From Lutjanus erythropterus (taxonomy: Eukaryota; Chordata; Actinopteri; Lutjaniformes; Lutjanidae), in contig CM034613.1 in the NCBI GenBank assembly GCA_020091685.1, positions 2,198,345 through 2,262,344 of the forward strand: a stretch of DNA of 64,000 bases. The letters run 5' to 3'. Positions 1-13,600 of this stretch are shown here, one piece after another (within the stretch, counting starts at the first letter, position 1; each line of letters begins with the position of its first letter). Under the pieces are notes generated by a model. It saw only the letters and a list, made by a program, of their open reading frames with translations. It ran no database searches and was not told the origin of the DNA. Both the position numbers and the translations under genes were made by a program.

Positions 1-1286
1 CAGGTCTGGATCACTCGTAAATTGTGTTCATGTCCGAAAGAAAAGTCAAACTATGAGAAAAGCACCAGTTAAAAACGGTTTGTACAAATGATTCATGCAT
101 GAGGCTCATAGTGTACTTACAAACTAAAATCAACTAAAAAAATATGCAAGAAATGTTTTTAATTTTAATCTTAGTCAGTTTGTTTGAATTAGTTAACACA
201 ACAAGCAATGAAGAGATGTGTTTATTGAGACTGGGATGTCTACACATCTTCAATCTGCCCCTGACAAATAGTGAAACTAATGAAAACTAGATTAATACAC
301 AACATTTTTTTTTAACAAAAACTAAACTGAAACTGGATATTTTAAATACAAAAAACTAAACTGAAATGAGAAAACCCTCTTGTGGAAACTTAACTGAAAC
401 TAAACTGAACTGAAAAGAAAAATTTAAAATTCACTCAACAACAGAGGTGTGCATTATAAATGATAAATCATGAACTAAAAGGCAACATTATGTATATTCG
501 CCTGTATTAAATTAGAATACAGACTATCATTTAGTACCACATGTAAATTGTTGTCACAGTATGCTGCAGATGTTATTATGGAATGGAATATTTAGAAATG
601 TTTACACACAGGCTATGAAAGTGCTGGAAAACAAAACGTATAATGAGTCTGTAACCTGAATGAATGGTTTTTCCTCCTCTGTTTCAATTATATCTGAAAG
701 GAGGCGGCGCGGCTAAGAGTTCGATTGTGTGTACAGTCGCCAAACAAACACCAGTTTGTCACAGTCAGCCATTTTTTTTCCCCTTGGCATCATGCACCTG
801 GAACACTCGGAGGTCGAGGAAGTTGGAAATTTCAGCTGGGAAATTCCAACGTCCGACTTTGTTTGGAAGGCAATGTTGAACGAAGTGGCGCTGAATGAGC
901 GAAAACAAGGCAGACAATAAAACAGGCGGGAAACACAACAGGCAGGAAAAGAGGTGATTATCAAAGTAAAACACAAAGGAAACAATAAATGAATGAAACA
1001 ATAAAAAGTAGATACTAAATACTGGAACTACAGCATCTCTAGATATTCAGGCATGAAGCTGATCTTCTCATCTGACTCTGGGTGAGACTGTAGACACATT
1101 TCCCACAATGCCACAATGCTGTAATGATCACATTAATTTAGAGACTTTATTATCCTTACTGTAAAACAGATGTGGAAGTGGCACGACGAGCTGTGAAGGG
1201 CCAGCTGCTCTATTTTTAGTCGTGTCCCTGCAGCTATTCTTTTCGTCTGTGATCTGCAGTATTAATCACAGTGTTCTCCCCCTCAG
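1..1286. other. map4k2 intron (5' part of gene outside window)
   Basis: AT-rich non-coding sequence with no recognisable exon. The only structured part is a hairpin-forming repeat at 811-859. Read as intron because the first recognised exon (1287) starts with a split codon and a good acceptor. Confidence 0.6.
811..859. repeat. Imperfect palindrome inside a repeat-like segment
   Basis: Arms AGGTCGAGGAAGTTGGA and the reverse complement of TCCAACGTCCGACTT pair imperfectly around a central AGCTGG. The surrounding 700-920 segment resembles fish interspersed repeats that carry a GGAAGTTGGAA-type palindrome (recollection, not searched). Confidence 0.45.
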
Positions 1287-4200
1287 TGACGGGCCCATTA
1301 AAGGAGAAACAGATAGCGTACGTGTGCAGAGAAACCCTCCAGGTAAGGCTCTTTGGGTGAAAGGCAGCTTGTTGATCTGTCGTATTGTGAAATCTCTACA
1401 GATACTGTGCTGACAGAGTGACTCATGTGTTTTTCCCCCGCAGCCACACAAGAGCTAAATAGTATTTAACCTCGCCAGACCACTAAATATACTGTACTGG
1501 TAAATGCTGCTGCAGACCGTCTGAGTGACCTTCTGCTCAGGACAAGCTTTTACTGAAAATCTGACGCTGGATTAAAAGGGAAGAATTCACTTTCTCCACA
1601 TTATGGTCACATTTGCCCTTTATCTAAATAAACTCATCATTATGAGTGATCACAGAGCTAAACAGTCCACTGCCTCTGGTTGCATCAGGCAGTCCTCTGC
1701 AGTCTGACTTGATATACAAACATTCTTGTGTCATTCAGTCTTTGGCTTTGACTTTTCTTTTGCCTAAAAGATCATCGTTTGGGTTAGAAAAAGTTACGTA
1801 CATAACATTCATACTTAGGTCATTTAAGTACTTTTATTGTGAAAGTCTACCTGGACAGTGCCTACAGTTACCCTTTGCTTCAGACTGTGATGCAGTAGGT
1901 ACCCCTCAAGCATCAGTTTTGCGAATCTAGGACTCCACAGTCAAGTTAGCAATAATAAATATGCAACGTCCGAATAGACTTTCAAAGTAAGGGCACAAAA
2001 ACTACTTGGTTAGGTTCAGGAAACAAAACTACGATCATGGCTTGGGTTCAAATAAGTATATTACTTATGCTAATATTATTTGTATAATAATATTATTATA
2101 TATGAATTTATGCATGTGAACTGGATTACCGATCTAGCTTAAAGGTTTTGAACACTGGCCACTACAAACTTTTCACATCTTGAATATTTTGTATTTTAGT
2201 ATTACATGTACAAACTTGCAGAAGTAAAGTACTTAATGCCGCTGTTACGTAATGTAACACTATTTACATTGCATTATGTATGTACATTATTTAACGTTGT
2301 ATGTAACGTTGCGTAGTAGGTTTGGACCTTCTAAGGGTATTACAGTATACTCATCTGTCTTTTAAACTGATAGGGGGATGACACATTGTAGTGTGCAGCA
2401 CACACCACCAGGGGTCAGTCTTTGCACTGAGCTGTGTTGAGAAACATGGCGTCTTGGAGGTAAAGTTATGGTTGCAAGACCAACTAGTAAAAAAGAAGAA
2501 AATATTTCCCCCATGTTTGAGAGTATTTAGTTGTTTTTTTTTTTAAATTATTTATTTAGCATAAAAGTAAGCCAACAAACACTGCAGACAACAACTGGTC
2601 AGAGTAGCATAGTGAGTGTGCAACTTTAACAAATGAGGGGGAGACAGGGTGAGAGTGTCAGACTGATTATTGTCTGTGGTGGCAGAGAGTGACAGTGAAT
2701 GCGAGCAGACCGGAGGAAAAGGTGAGCAGTGAGGTTGTCAGTGTGGCAGTAAATGTACAGTGTTGGTTTGAGTTTGTCAGTGAATGAAAGCTGCAGCTTG
2801 TCAGACCAAAGCAGAGCTCCTGCGTGTGTGTTGTTTCCCAACTGCGGGAATATCATCGCATTGATGATCAGTACTATCTGCCATGGAGTAGAGTCGAGTA
2901 GAGACGTTTTATACAAATACTGTCATAACACTGTATACTGCGGGAAATTGACAGGAAGTTATGAAAAAATAGATACTGCCCAAGCCTACTGCATAATTTT
3001 CGTCATTTCTGTAATGTCTTAAAACAAAGTAAATGACTTTTTGTTTCACATTTGGACATGAACCCTGCTCTCCTGGTGAAAGTCCTGTGTTTGTTTGATA
3101 CATCCATCCACCGCACCTCCTCCATATGTGTGACTCTCTTGCTCTTCATGCAACATCACCTGACTTTGACAGCACATTAAAGCATAACTCTGTAGGAGCA
3201 TCTCCAGAAATGACACTACAGTGGAACCAAACCGAGTGTCATAGTTTCAAGCTGCCTTATTTGGAGTGAGAAGGGCTGCTTGTAGCGGGCCACTGTGCCA
3301 AATCTAGTTTTGGGACTGTTTATGTTGTGCTCACATGGTGCAAACTTGTAACTAACATTGTATTCAATCAAACTGACACACAGACGACTTGGGGCCAAGT
3401 CGTTGTGCAGCTTCGAGCACTGGTCCAACAGCAAATTTTTGCTTCGAGGTCCCTTAACTTGCTAATCCAGCCGTGCTGCTCACATGTACAGTAGTTAACA
3501 GTCATAGAATTTGTCATAATAGAAAATGCAAAAAAAAATTTTCATTCTGTGCTTTTTCCAGGGTTTGTATCACCTGCACGAATCAGGCAAAATGCACAGA
3601 GACATAAAGGTAAAGCAGTTTTTTTTCATCTTTAATACATGATAACACTGTGGGTTATTCTATGAAGCTGAGATCAGTGTGTGTGTCTCTCTGCAGGGAG
3701 CCAACATCCTTCTGACAGAACGAGGAGATGTGAAACTGGGTCAGTGATCATCTGAACTGGTCACACGCACACTCACACACTCACACACACACACACACAC
3801 ACTGCCACACCTATTTAACTACTCACACTCATCTAATGTGCTCAAATAAGCTGTCTATAGTGGATGAGCTGCAGTGACCCTGTCTGTCTCCTCTGTGTGT
3901 CTCCTCTGTGTGTCTCCTCTGTGTCCAGCTGATTTTGGGGTGGCAGCAGAGATCAGTGCCTCCGTCGCCAAGAGGAAGTCTTTTATAGGAACCCCCTACT
4001 GGTAAGATGAATTACTTTACCTGCACTCACTTGATTCAGCCAATCAGATTATTTGCTGAGTGATATTGCTATCAATGAATCATTAAGAAATCAGTGAAAG
4101 ATTTCAGGTGTGACTTAGATTCGATTCAGACTCATGTCACAAATTTAATGACTTTAGACTTGATTCAATAAAATCAGAAAAGACTTTCAACTGGACTTGA

Positions 4201-7200
4201 ACTTAAACACCAGTGACTCGTGACTTGAGCCTTTTGACTTGAAAATACTGGACACCTTCGCCCCAAGCACAAAGTAAAAAGTCTGTTATTTTAAAAAGTT
4301 TGAGTCCACCAATCAGTTTATTTCCCTTCATTTCCTGAACCAACTAATGTTACTATTTATTCTCAGCACTTGAGTGCAAAGACTTTAGATGTAATTAAGA
4401 CTTGCACATCAATGACTTAGTCCCACCCGTGGTGTACACTAGGGCTGACCCAAATGCTTCAAAGCCTCAAAGCTTCTGCTGTTGCCATGGTTATTGATGT
4501 CAAAAACAGTATTTGAATGTTGTCTCAAAACCTGCACACATGTAAACGGTCCTGTGAGCACGGGGCTGTGAGGAGCATGAGCTGGACCCTCCCTACGCAC
4601 TCGCAACTGCAACACCTTCGCGCTCACCAAGTTGACTTTTGAGACTTTTCGTTCTACTTAAAGGACAGAATCTTCTATGTTTTAAAAGATGGTTTTATAT
4701 CTGCAGAAACATAAATGTTCTCTGGGGTTCCACAAAGGTCAGTCCTTGGAATACTGCTCCTCAATCTATACCTGTTACGACTTGGTATGATCATAAACTT
4801 GGGCACAGAGCCCAGAGGGATCCCTCCTAAGTATATGAGTAAATAATGCCTGCAAGTTTGAGGAAAGTGTGAAAGCTTGTGTTGTGTTTAAACTCCACCA
4901 AATGTGGATTCATCCACCGCTATAAATAGTGCTCAAGAAATGCATCATTTCCTCCCGTTACAGTAAAATAATTCATCCCAATTAATATTAGTATTGATAT
5001 TAATATTAACAGTAGAACTGCTGCAGCCCTCTTCTTGAGAGTAAAAATGACCCCTTGGTGGTTGTAGTGTTAATAATGAAGGTGTCATATAAGAGGTGGA
5101 TCATAGAGACAAGCTGATACTAAAGCATCAGTAAAGGTCAGTGTTGTATTTGACGCTCCTCTCTGTCTCTTCGTCTTCGGCCCATGTGTCCAGGATGGCT
5201 CCAGAGGTGGCTGCAGTGGAGAAGAAGGGCGGCTACAACCACCTGTGTGATATCTGGGCCGTCGGCATCACTGCCATCGAGCTGGCCGAGCTCCAGCCGC
5301 CCATGTTTGACCTCCACCCAATGAGGTGAGTCTGCGCAGACAGCTGGGAGCAGACGGACTGAATGAATCAAACAGAAGGGACTGGCGTGTTATGTAACAT
5401 TCTGGCTGCCTGCTCGGTGTTTGATTGGTGGGCAGTCGCTGCATGTAAACAATCCAGACACTTTCCAGCCTGATGACATTTAAAACTATGTTTCAGAGCG
5501 CTGATGTTGATGTCAAAGAGCAACTTCCAGCCTCCAAGACTAAAGGACAAAGCCAAGTGGTGAGTTCAGCTGTCTGCGTTCATTTAAAATCATACAGCAC
5601 TTCATCTATTTCCTCTAATCTCATCAATTCTTTCTTCTTACGTCCTCTCTGCAGGTCTGCAAGTTTCCAGAGCTTCGTAAAGATGTCTCTCATTAAAAGC
5701 CCTCGTAAAAGGCCCTCAGCTGAGACACTGCTGCAGGTCAGCTCACTCTTAATAGCTCATCATTAATGAAGGCAGTTAACCAGCCATCTGTCTTCATATG
5801 GACTCTATGATATCAGAACTATTCATAAAGGCAATAAAGGCTATATTTAACCTTTTGGTTTCGAGAGAAATGTGATTCTCGTTCTGTGGAGAAACAGAAA
5901 TAATAATATGATAATTAACTAAAACAACAGAGATGAAAAATAAAATAGTGTAGAAAAGATAGGTAGATAGCTAGATAGAGGATAGAGTTTTAAGAAGAGA
6001 CTTAAATGAAGATCTCCTCTGGAAGGTTGTTTCAGAGCTGGGGGCCCTGATGGAAAACGCTCTGTCATGCTCTGTCTGGATTTAGGAACCAGCAGCAGAG
6101 CAGTATTTGAGGACCTTGGGGCCTGTGACTGAACATGGAGGGGGGTTAAAAGTTCAGAAATGCAGCTTGGGGTCCAACCATTCTGAGCTTTAAAAGTGAT
6201 ATTTACAATCATGGGCGCTGACTTGGGTTGACACTGGGGCGGGCAAAACTGTCAGCCTCTGTAATGTTAGATCTTGTGATGTGGTGAGGAGTACGGATTA
6301 ATATTTGTCCCAAAAATGAGACATTTTCTATCCTGGGAACAGAAGCTCACTCTCCCAGGAAAAGCACTCTTTTATAAGGTATAATTTTGGCTGTACTGTC
6401 AAAACACGTTGGTCAGAGCCTATTTCAGGAAAATATTTAACAAGAAGAAGTGTGGGTTCGAAACCTGACCACTTTAAAGCGATAGTTCACCCAAAAATGA
6501 AATTTCACTCAATATCTCTTCACCCCTGTGCTGATGTGAGGATGGGTGAAGATCTCCAGTTCACAAAACACTCCTGGAGCTTCAGCAGTCTTTGAGACCA
6601 TTAATAAGTTAAACTACTTAATTGAAGTCATTGGGGTCAAAACTGAGATAAACTTGGGTATCATCTGCTTAAAAGTAGAAACTAATGTTTTATAATCTTA
6701 TGAAACGTCCCAATGGTAGCATGTAAATGGTTAACAGAAGTGGGCCAAGAGCTGAACCCTGAGAAACCCCACAATGCAGTCTGGAGGTAGAAGACATAGA
6801 TCTTCTACGTCTTCTACCTCACATTCACACTTCAGAGCATTCACACTGGCAGCTACCCAGTAGACTTTATACAGATATGAACTGATACTGCTCTCTGAAC
6901 AGATATCAACAGCGTTTTAATTTTTGCAGTAATGTTTGGGTTCTTCTTCCTGTCACCTGTTGCCACATTCGCCACAAATGTTGCACCACTCAGAGTCATC
7001 ACTTCATTGCAACACCATACATATATACACACACTGGTGAAATCTTTTATCTTTCTGATGTCCATAAATCCATTTAGAAATCAAATCTTGGCTCAGATGT
7101 TAGCATTCAACTTAGCAGTGTCCCCTCAAAGATGTCCGTTTGGACCATTTCAGTAATTAGTTGACCAGTCAGTGAATATCTGAGATAAGCATTGTTTTCT

Positions 7201-7587
7201 GTCAGAGTTCATTGTCCTGATCTGTAATCTTGTTCCTTCAGCATCCGTTTGTGACCCAGCTGCTGACCCGTAACCTGGTCATCGAGCTGCTGGACATGGC
7301 CAACAACCCTGAGCTGCACACGGCCCACACACACAGCATGGACGACAACGAGCTGGAGGTCAGTGCTGCGAGGAGCCGACACACCGTCGACTCACAACAA
7401 ACAGCAAAGACAGACAGACCAGACAGACCAGACAGGCTGATGGACAGAGACAGTCACAGTCATTGTTTTTGCTGGTGTGTCATATAAGTGTGGTCTGTTG
7501 ACAGGTCGGGGAAGTGGCTCCAGACAAGATTCAGTCAGCAGGGAAACACCTGCCTGTAGAGAGGACGCTGTCTGAGGAACAATGTGA

Positions 7588-7627
<40 letters not shown>

Positions 7628-10600
7628 AAACTCTGACATTTAGTGAAATTAGGAGTTGTCGAAGGTCACATTTCTCCAGTCTTTGTCAGGCTAAACATGT
7701 CCTGGAGCGACGTCTGTACTGTCACAGATGAAACATTTATAAGCATACATTCCAAAATGTTGAGTACTTCTCTCAACGAGTAGTTTCACTTTCTCTGGCA
7801 ACAGTTTCCCAGTTTTTACCTGTGGATAAAAATACAGCGAGATGCACTATTTGTGACAAGAAATTGGCGCACAAGAGATACACGAGTCCTTAACCTAACC
7901 TTTTCAAACAGTTAAAACGACACACCCTGGAAGTTATAAGCAGGCTGAACAAAAACAAGAACATAATTACTTATTGTATTGGCATTTTATCCTTGTTTTT
8001 TTTCTGTAAAATACAATATTTTTACACTTATAAGCACAAACATTTTTATGTAATTGCACTCATATCTGCATTTGTGATAAATCTATTCATTTTCTAAAAA
8101 TGATATGATTTTGAAGAATCACATACCCATTTAAGAAAAATTAAGATTTAAAAAATATAAGCCATCCCTAATGACAATCCCCAATTGCTCATAGCGTAGC
8201 AAACACCAATAGTCCAGACATTTTACCCAACCTCACATGAATTACAACATAAACAAACTCAGTGCTGTTTGAGTCCTCAATGTGTTCTGAATGAAAGAAG
8301 AAAAAAGTCTTAAGAAATTGTATGAAAGGAAAGAAAGTTAATATCATCTGACCAAAACCGCCTTTTTAGTACATTTTTAGACATTTTGTTAGCAGAAAGG
8401 AGTGAACCTCGCACAAATTACAAAAGAAAATATGACTAATTAAAGTCTCCTCTATTTAACATATAAACAGTCCTAAAAGATCCAAGTAGTGGTTCAAATA
8501 TGTATCTTAACCCTGGTACCACTTTTTTGGTTCCTAAAATAATAATTTGAAAGAACATCTTTAAATTAGCATACTTTTATACAAGGCAATATAAATTGCA
8601 CTAATCCGTATAGATGTTGGCATTGTTAAATTTAAAACAAATTTATTTAAATATCACAGAAATGAGGAATATGTAGCAATGGTTTGTGCAGAAATGAGTC
8701 CTGCAGTCCAAATAGTAAGTCGGAGCCACTGACTCTTTATTAAATAGGTTGAAGTCCTGTTTAATATACGATCTGTGGTTGAAGAGAGTTGTTTCCCCTC
8801 CTGCTCCTCCTCTCCAGACTTGGGGAAAATCTGCAGCAGCTTCACAGGAATGCAGGACATGTACAACATTGTAATTTGACAATAACAAGTGAGGATGGGT
8901 CCTCCATCATGAGCTGATCACTGTCAATGTAAAGTTCAGCCTGAAAACAAACAGCCACTGCTCTGAAATGACACACTGTGGAGGTGTGAGTTTAGTGACT
9001 GCCTGTCTCACTTCCTGCCAAACTCCATTAACATTTTGCTCAATTTAACAGTTACGAACATCTACTCCTTCTACAAGATTATTAAATATTTCTAATGACT
9101 CATAAACAGACACTCAGTCTTATGGCAAATATTCTGCATTAATTTGAACTCTGATTAATGGGAATCACTGCACAGTATGGCATCACTGAGTTTTCAATAT
9201 TTTCTCTTGATTTCTTAAAACTTTTTTTAATGTTATAAATTACATATTAATGAGACTAGAACAGCTGAAAGAGTTTCTGATGCAAGCTGTGTGAGGTCAT
9301 ATCACATAATGCCTGTATTATAACTGGTAGCAGAGTGTATGATCTGGCAGGACTCGGTATTTGTAGAGGCTTCATTACAGAGATGAGGTGCAGCTGGTGT
9401 GGCTCTGCTCTGACTCCTGTACACCTGCAGGCAAACACACACACAGATGGAGAGAGTCAATCAGGGAGTGGCAGCAGGTTAAGAGATGTACTGAGGTAGA
9501 GCTACATTGCAGATGATGTCCCGGGGGCAGATGTAACATTGGCAACCTGAGCTTAAGCCAGAGATGATTCACAGGAGCACCAGACAGGTGGACTGAGAAA
9601 TAGTTCCAGCTCATGACTCCCATTAAAACCACAAACTTTTACATTTCTGTTTATGTGTAAATTAAACAAACAAGGTTAGTTATTGTAGAAGTGTTGGCAG
9701 GTGTATTTTTAGGAACACTAGCAACATGACAATGCTGTGAGGGTTTGTTGGTCCATCCGTGACTTTTGTCCAGACTGAAATCTCTCAACAACTATTGGAT
9801 GGATTTCCATGAGGGATGCATCCTATAACCTGTTTTGTTACACAGAACCATCTATGAAGTCATCCTTAGAACCTGTTTGGAAAAGGGCAAGTACTTTCAA
9901 AAAACACTCAGCAGGTAATTGGATAAACTGTCTATCTCGTCTAACATGGGCTAACTTAAGCCAATCAGGTCAAAGTCTTTCCCACCTTTTTCAATCAAGA
10001 AAAGCCTTCAGTACCTCTTCAGGAGCCGCTGCTGTCACAGCCGTAGCTGCCAGTAGTCCCTCCTAGGATGCTGATTGGCTTCACCACATATGGTGCAGAC
10101 ACAAATGGAAAACTTGTAGCCTGGCAGGATGGATTCTTGCGTGATCTTGCGAATCCAGCTGCTGTGCTTACTGACCTTCAAGACTTTTCATCTGACACCA
10201 AGGAATACCTGCAAAATCCTTCCCATCAGCCTCATTATTGCAAGTCACCATGACAGCTCCCACGCCCACCTTTTACAGCAGAATTGAGACCAGATTATTA
10301 TCCTGCAAATGAGTCTGAAGTCTCAAGTGTTTGGACTCAAGTCCTGAGGCAAGTCCCAACTCCTAAACTTTTAGTTTCAAGTCCTAATAATCCCATAATG
10401 TGCTCTTCACCAAAGGTAATGCCATTTTACCAGCAGAGCCTTGACCTGCTGTTCTTTGTGGTGCTTCAAATGTTGAACCAAGTTGGTAATTTTCCACCCA
10501 CGTGTTTTGCATGCTGCCAAATTCAAATTGTCTGAGAACAGAAGATTACAAATCTGGCCACGTTTGATCCCAGCTTTTGGTAACATGCTACCTCTGGTAC

Positions 10601-13600
10601 TTGGTGTTGACCAAAAAAGTATCAAAGGTCTAGATCCAGCTCAATCTGGTCATAATGTCAGTTTAGCTGCAGCGCTAGCCTTCGCAGCAGCAGCAGCAGC
10701 AGTGTGAGCCTTCAAAGTTCATATTGGTCAGACTGAGGTGTAGGTGTTGAAGGTGTTTGTGGTCTCACATGTCTATGAGTAGCGCTCAATGTGTAAGGGA
10801 AGTTGAGGTCAGCATGGGTGATTTATGATATGGTACTGGGGAGAGTGTGAAGCCAGACTCGCACACCAGAAACACTGACGCCACAAGAAGCCTGTTGGCA
10901 GTGCGGCAGTATGAAGTCACTCCAGCCGGTGCATAGAAGCACCACTGTCTGTCACACACCACTGGCATGTTCTCTGTACCATCCTCTGACGCAGCCTCCG
11001 TCCCACATGTATGGACGGGTTACAGTATGAGGGCAGCCACCAGCGGACTCACTGAGAGCCTTTTGTCTTCATTCATATTATGGAGATTACAGCACTGAAT
11101 AGTGGGGCTCATAGTGGACAATGAAGCCACTCTTCAACAATACAACCAACATACAGTAGATTTAAACATGCATGCATACAGTTACAAGCATCAAGTGCTC
11201 ATGCACACACAGTGATTGTCTGGAACAACCTGTGTTACCATGCAATATTTTAGATCAATTGTATATCAGAGGTGTGGACTTGCATGATTTCGAGTTAAGT
11301 CAAGTCAAGTCACAAATTTGATGGCTTCAGACTCGACTTGACAAAATCATGACTCATGACTCGATTTGGACTTGAGCCTTTTGACTTGAAAATACTTGAA
11401 ATCTTCTCCCAAGTCCAAAGATTAAAAAGTCTAATATTTAAAAAGTGTGAATCCACCAATTAATTAATTTCCCTTCATTTCCTGAAACACAATTAATTCT
11501 CAGCAAGTCGACACTTAACTCACCAGATCCACTTTGAACTAATCTGACAGCATCCAAACAAGTTGCAGGAGAGAACCACGTCACATTACTGAGCTTCAGT
11601 TGGAAAAAGTGGTGCCAAAGATAATTTCCCTCACGTATGAGAACTACAAGGTGGTAAACAAAAAATGAATTGCAGTAAATGTGTGAGTTGAAAATTACAG
11701 ATGGAGATGCAACAAGTTCCAACTTGGTTCAACATCTTGAGTTGCACAAAGAACAGTAAGTCAAGGCTAAAATGGTGTTACATTTAGTGAAGAGTGCATT
11801 ATATGAGTGGTTTAGGTCTTGAAACTCAGTTTAGGACCTGGGACTTGACTTGAGACTTGCTTGTCTTGACTTAGGACTTAAATACAGACTTGAGACTTAG
11901 TTGTGACTTCCAAACCAATTAATTGCCTGCTTCCACCTCTGAGTACCCACCCAGCAAAACTTAGCTGCAAAAACAGCTTTGCCAGTCATCTAGGATCATC
12001 TACGTTTAGCTTTGGTTGAAAATGGAAAGGTGAAAGATGAAGAGACGTCTTTTTCATTTGTGTTGAAAAGACAACTGCTGAAGGATGCCTGGTTTTAGTT
12101 GAAAATGAAAGGCGAAAAGATGTCTTTCTCATGTAGTTGAAAAGATCACTGCTCAAGGACATCCATCTTCATCCAGTTTTAGTTGAAAATAAAAGGTGAA
12201 AAGATGTATTTTTCGTGTTGTTGAAAAGACAACCCCTTAAGGACATTGCTTTTGGTTGAAAGTGAAAGGTGACAAGACATGTTTTTCTTGTCATTGAAAA
12301 GACAGTGTCTGTTTTGGCCAAATCTGGACCAAATCAGACTGAATAATCATGGCCCAGTTCTCAATGTCTATTTTTAGACTAAATCTGGACTAAATTTGGG
12401 CTAAGTTTGGACCAAATCTGATGGACTAAGCACAGCCCAAATTTCAACATCTATTTTTAGACTAAATTGTGGTTTGGCCCAAATCAGATAAACACAGCAC
12501 ATTTCAATGTCTATTTTTGGGCTAAATTTAGATCAAATTAGACAAACTAAACATGGCCCAATTTTCAACATCTATTTTAGACTACATTTGGACTAACTTT
12601 GGGCTAAATTTGGACCAAATCAAATGGACCAAGCACAGCCCAAATTTCAACATCTGATTTTGGGCAAAATTTTGACTAAATTTGGGCAAAGTTTGGACCA
12701 AATCAGATAAACACAGCCCAAATTTCACCGTCTATTTTTGGGCTACGATGGGCCGACCAAATTTAGCCCAAAAGACAACATTGAATTGATGTTGTGTGCT
12801 GGTTGGGTAACAGCCTAGCAGAAGGCAAAGTGGTTAAAAAAAAGGTAAAGGGAAGAAAAAAAAATGCATTAGACATTAAATATCAGGCAAGATAAGGAAG
12901 CTAATAGTTGTCAGAATGCAACAGGAAACACAGAAATAGTAATGCAACAAAGAGGTATCAGCGTGCTGTAAATAATGTGAGAAACAGTGCAGAGCTGTTC
13001 TGTTGGGGAAGTTCCTGCCATTAGCAGTGTTAGTTTGTAATACACTGCAGAGCAAAGAATTTCTGTTTCAAGGTTGTACAACTTTATTTTCATACTGAAA
13101 CCACTGACTGCTGGAAGGATGGCAAATATTCAGAATATGTAATTTGTAGTTAATGGAGTAAAACAAAATACATAAAAGCTGTTTGTTGGGTCATTTTCCA
13201 TTCTTTTTGGTGTTAGCCGTGGCAGATTTGACATGCATGTGGAATGCTCCAAGAAAAATTGCAGTGAGCTTTCTAAACCCCTCGTACTTGTTTTTAATTT
13301 CAAAGAGTAAAGAACATAACTTGAAAAACTGCTCATATTATCAACCTCTGTACTTTCAAAAGAAGATGGAAGTTGAATGTATTATTTCAGGCATTCAGCA
13401 GAGAGAAATAACTGAGCCGAGACCAGACCAGACTGCAACTTCTGTTTTCTGCTTCACCAGTTTCCCCATCCTCTGCTTCAAAGTCAAACTGTCAACAGAT
13501 AGCTCAGGCTCTCTGTGGTTCCTCCTGTTCTCTACGTCATCAGAGAAACCAAAGCGAGATACTTTCATAAACAAGGCTGAGAAAAGTTAAGGTCTCAGTA

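Larger units (their letters stand above)
1287..7358 (+). other. map4k2: map4k2 exons encoding the C-terminal two thirds of the kinase domain
   Basis: Eight exons run from subdomain V/VI to the end of the kinase fold. The first encodes [19 protein letters not shown]. The catalytic loop HRDIKGANILL is split between exons 2 and 3, and DFG lies at the start of exon 4 (3929). The activation segment [15 protein letters not shown] spans the 4001/5194 junction. [14 protein letters not shown] and the late [14 protein letters not shown] motif follow. HRD aspartate and DFG aspartate are both present, so the visible part looks catalytically competent. Large introns (1343-3561, 4002-5193, 5737-7241) separate short exons. 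I searched 1-1286 for the preceding exon (MEFCGGGSL type) and did not see it. Confidence 0.92.

Noticed and set aside
13183..13590. 135-codon plus-strand frame in the large map4k2 intron
   Set aside because: No domain, no splice-consistent partner, ordinary intronic composition.
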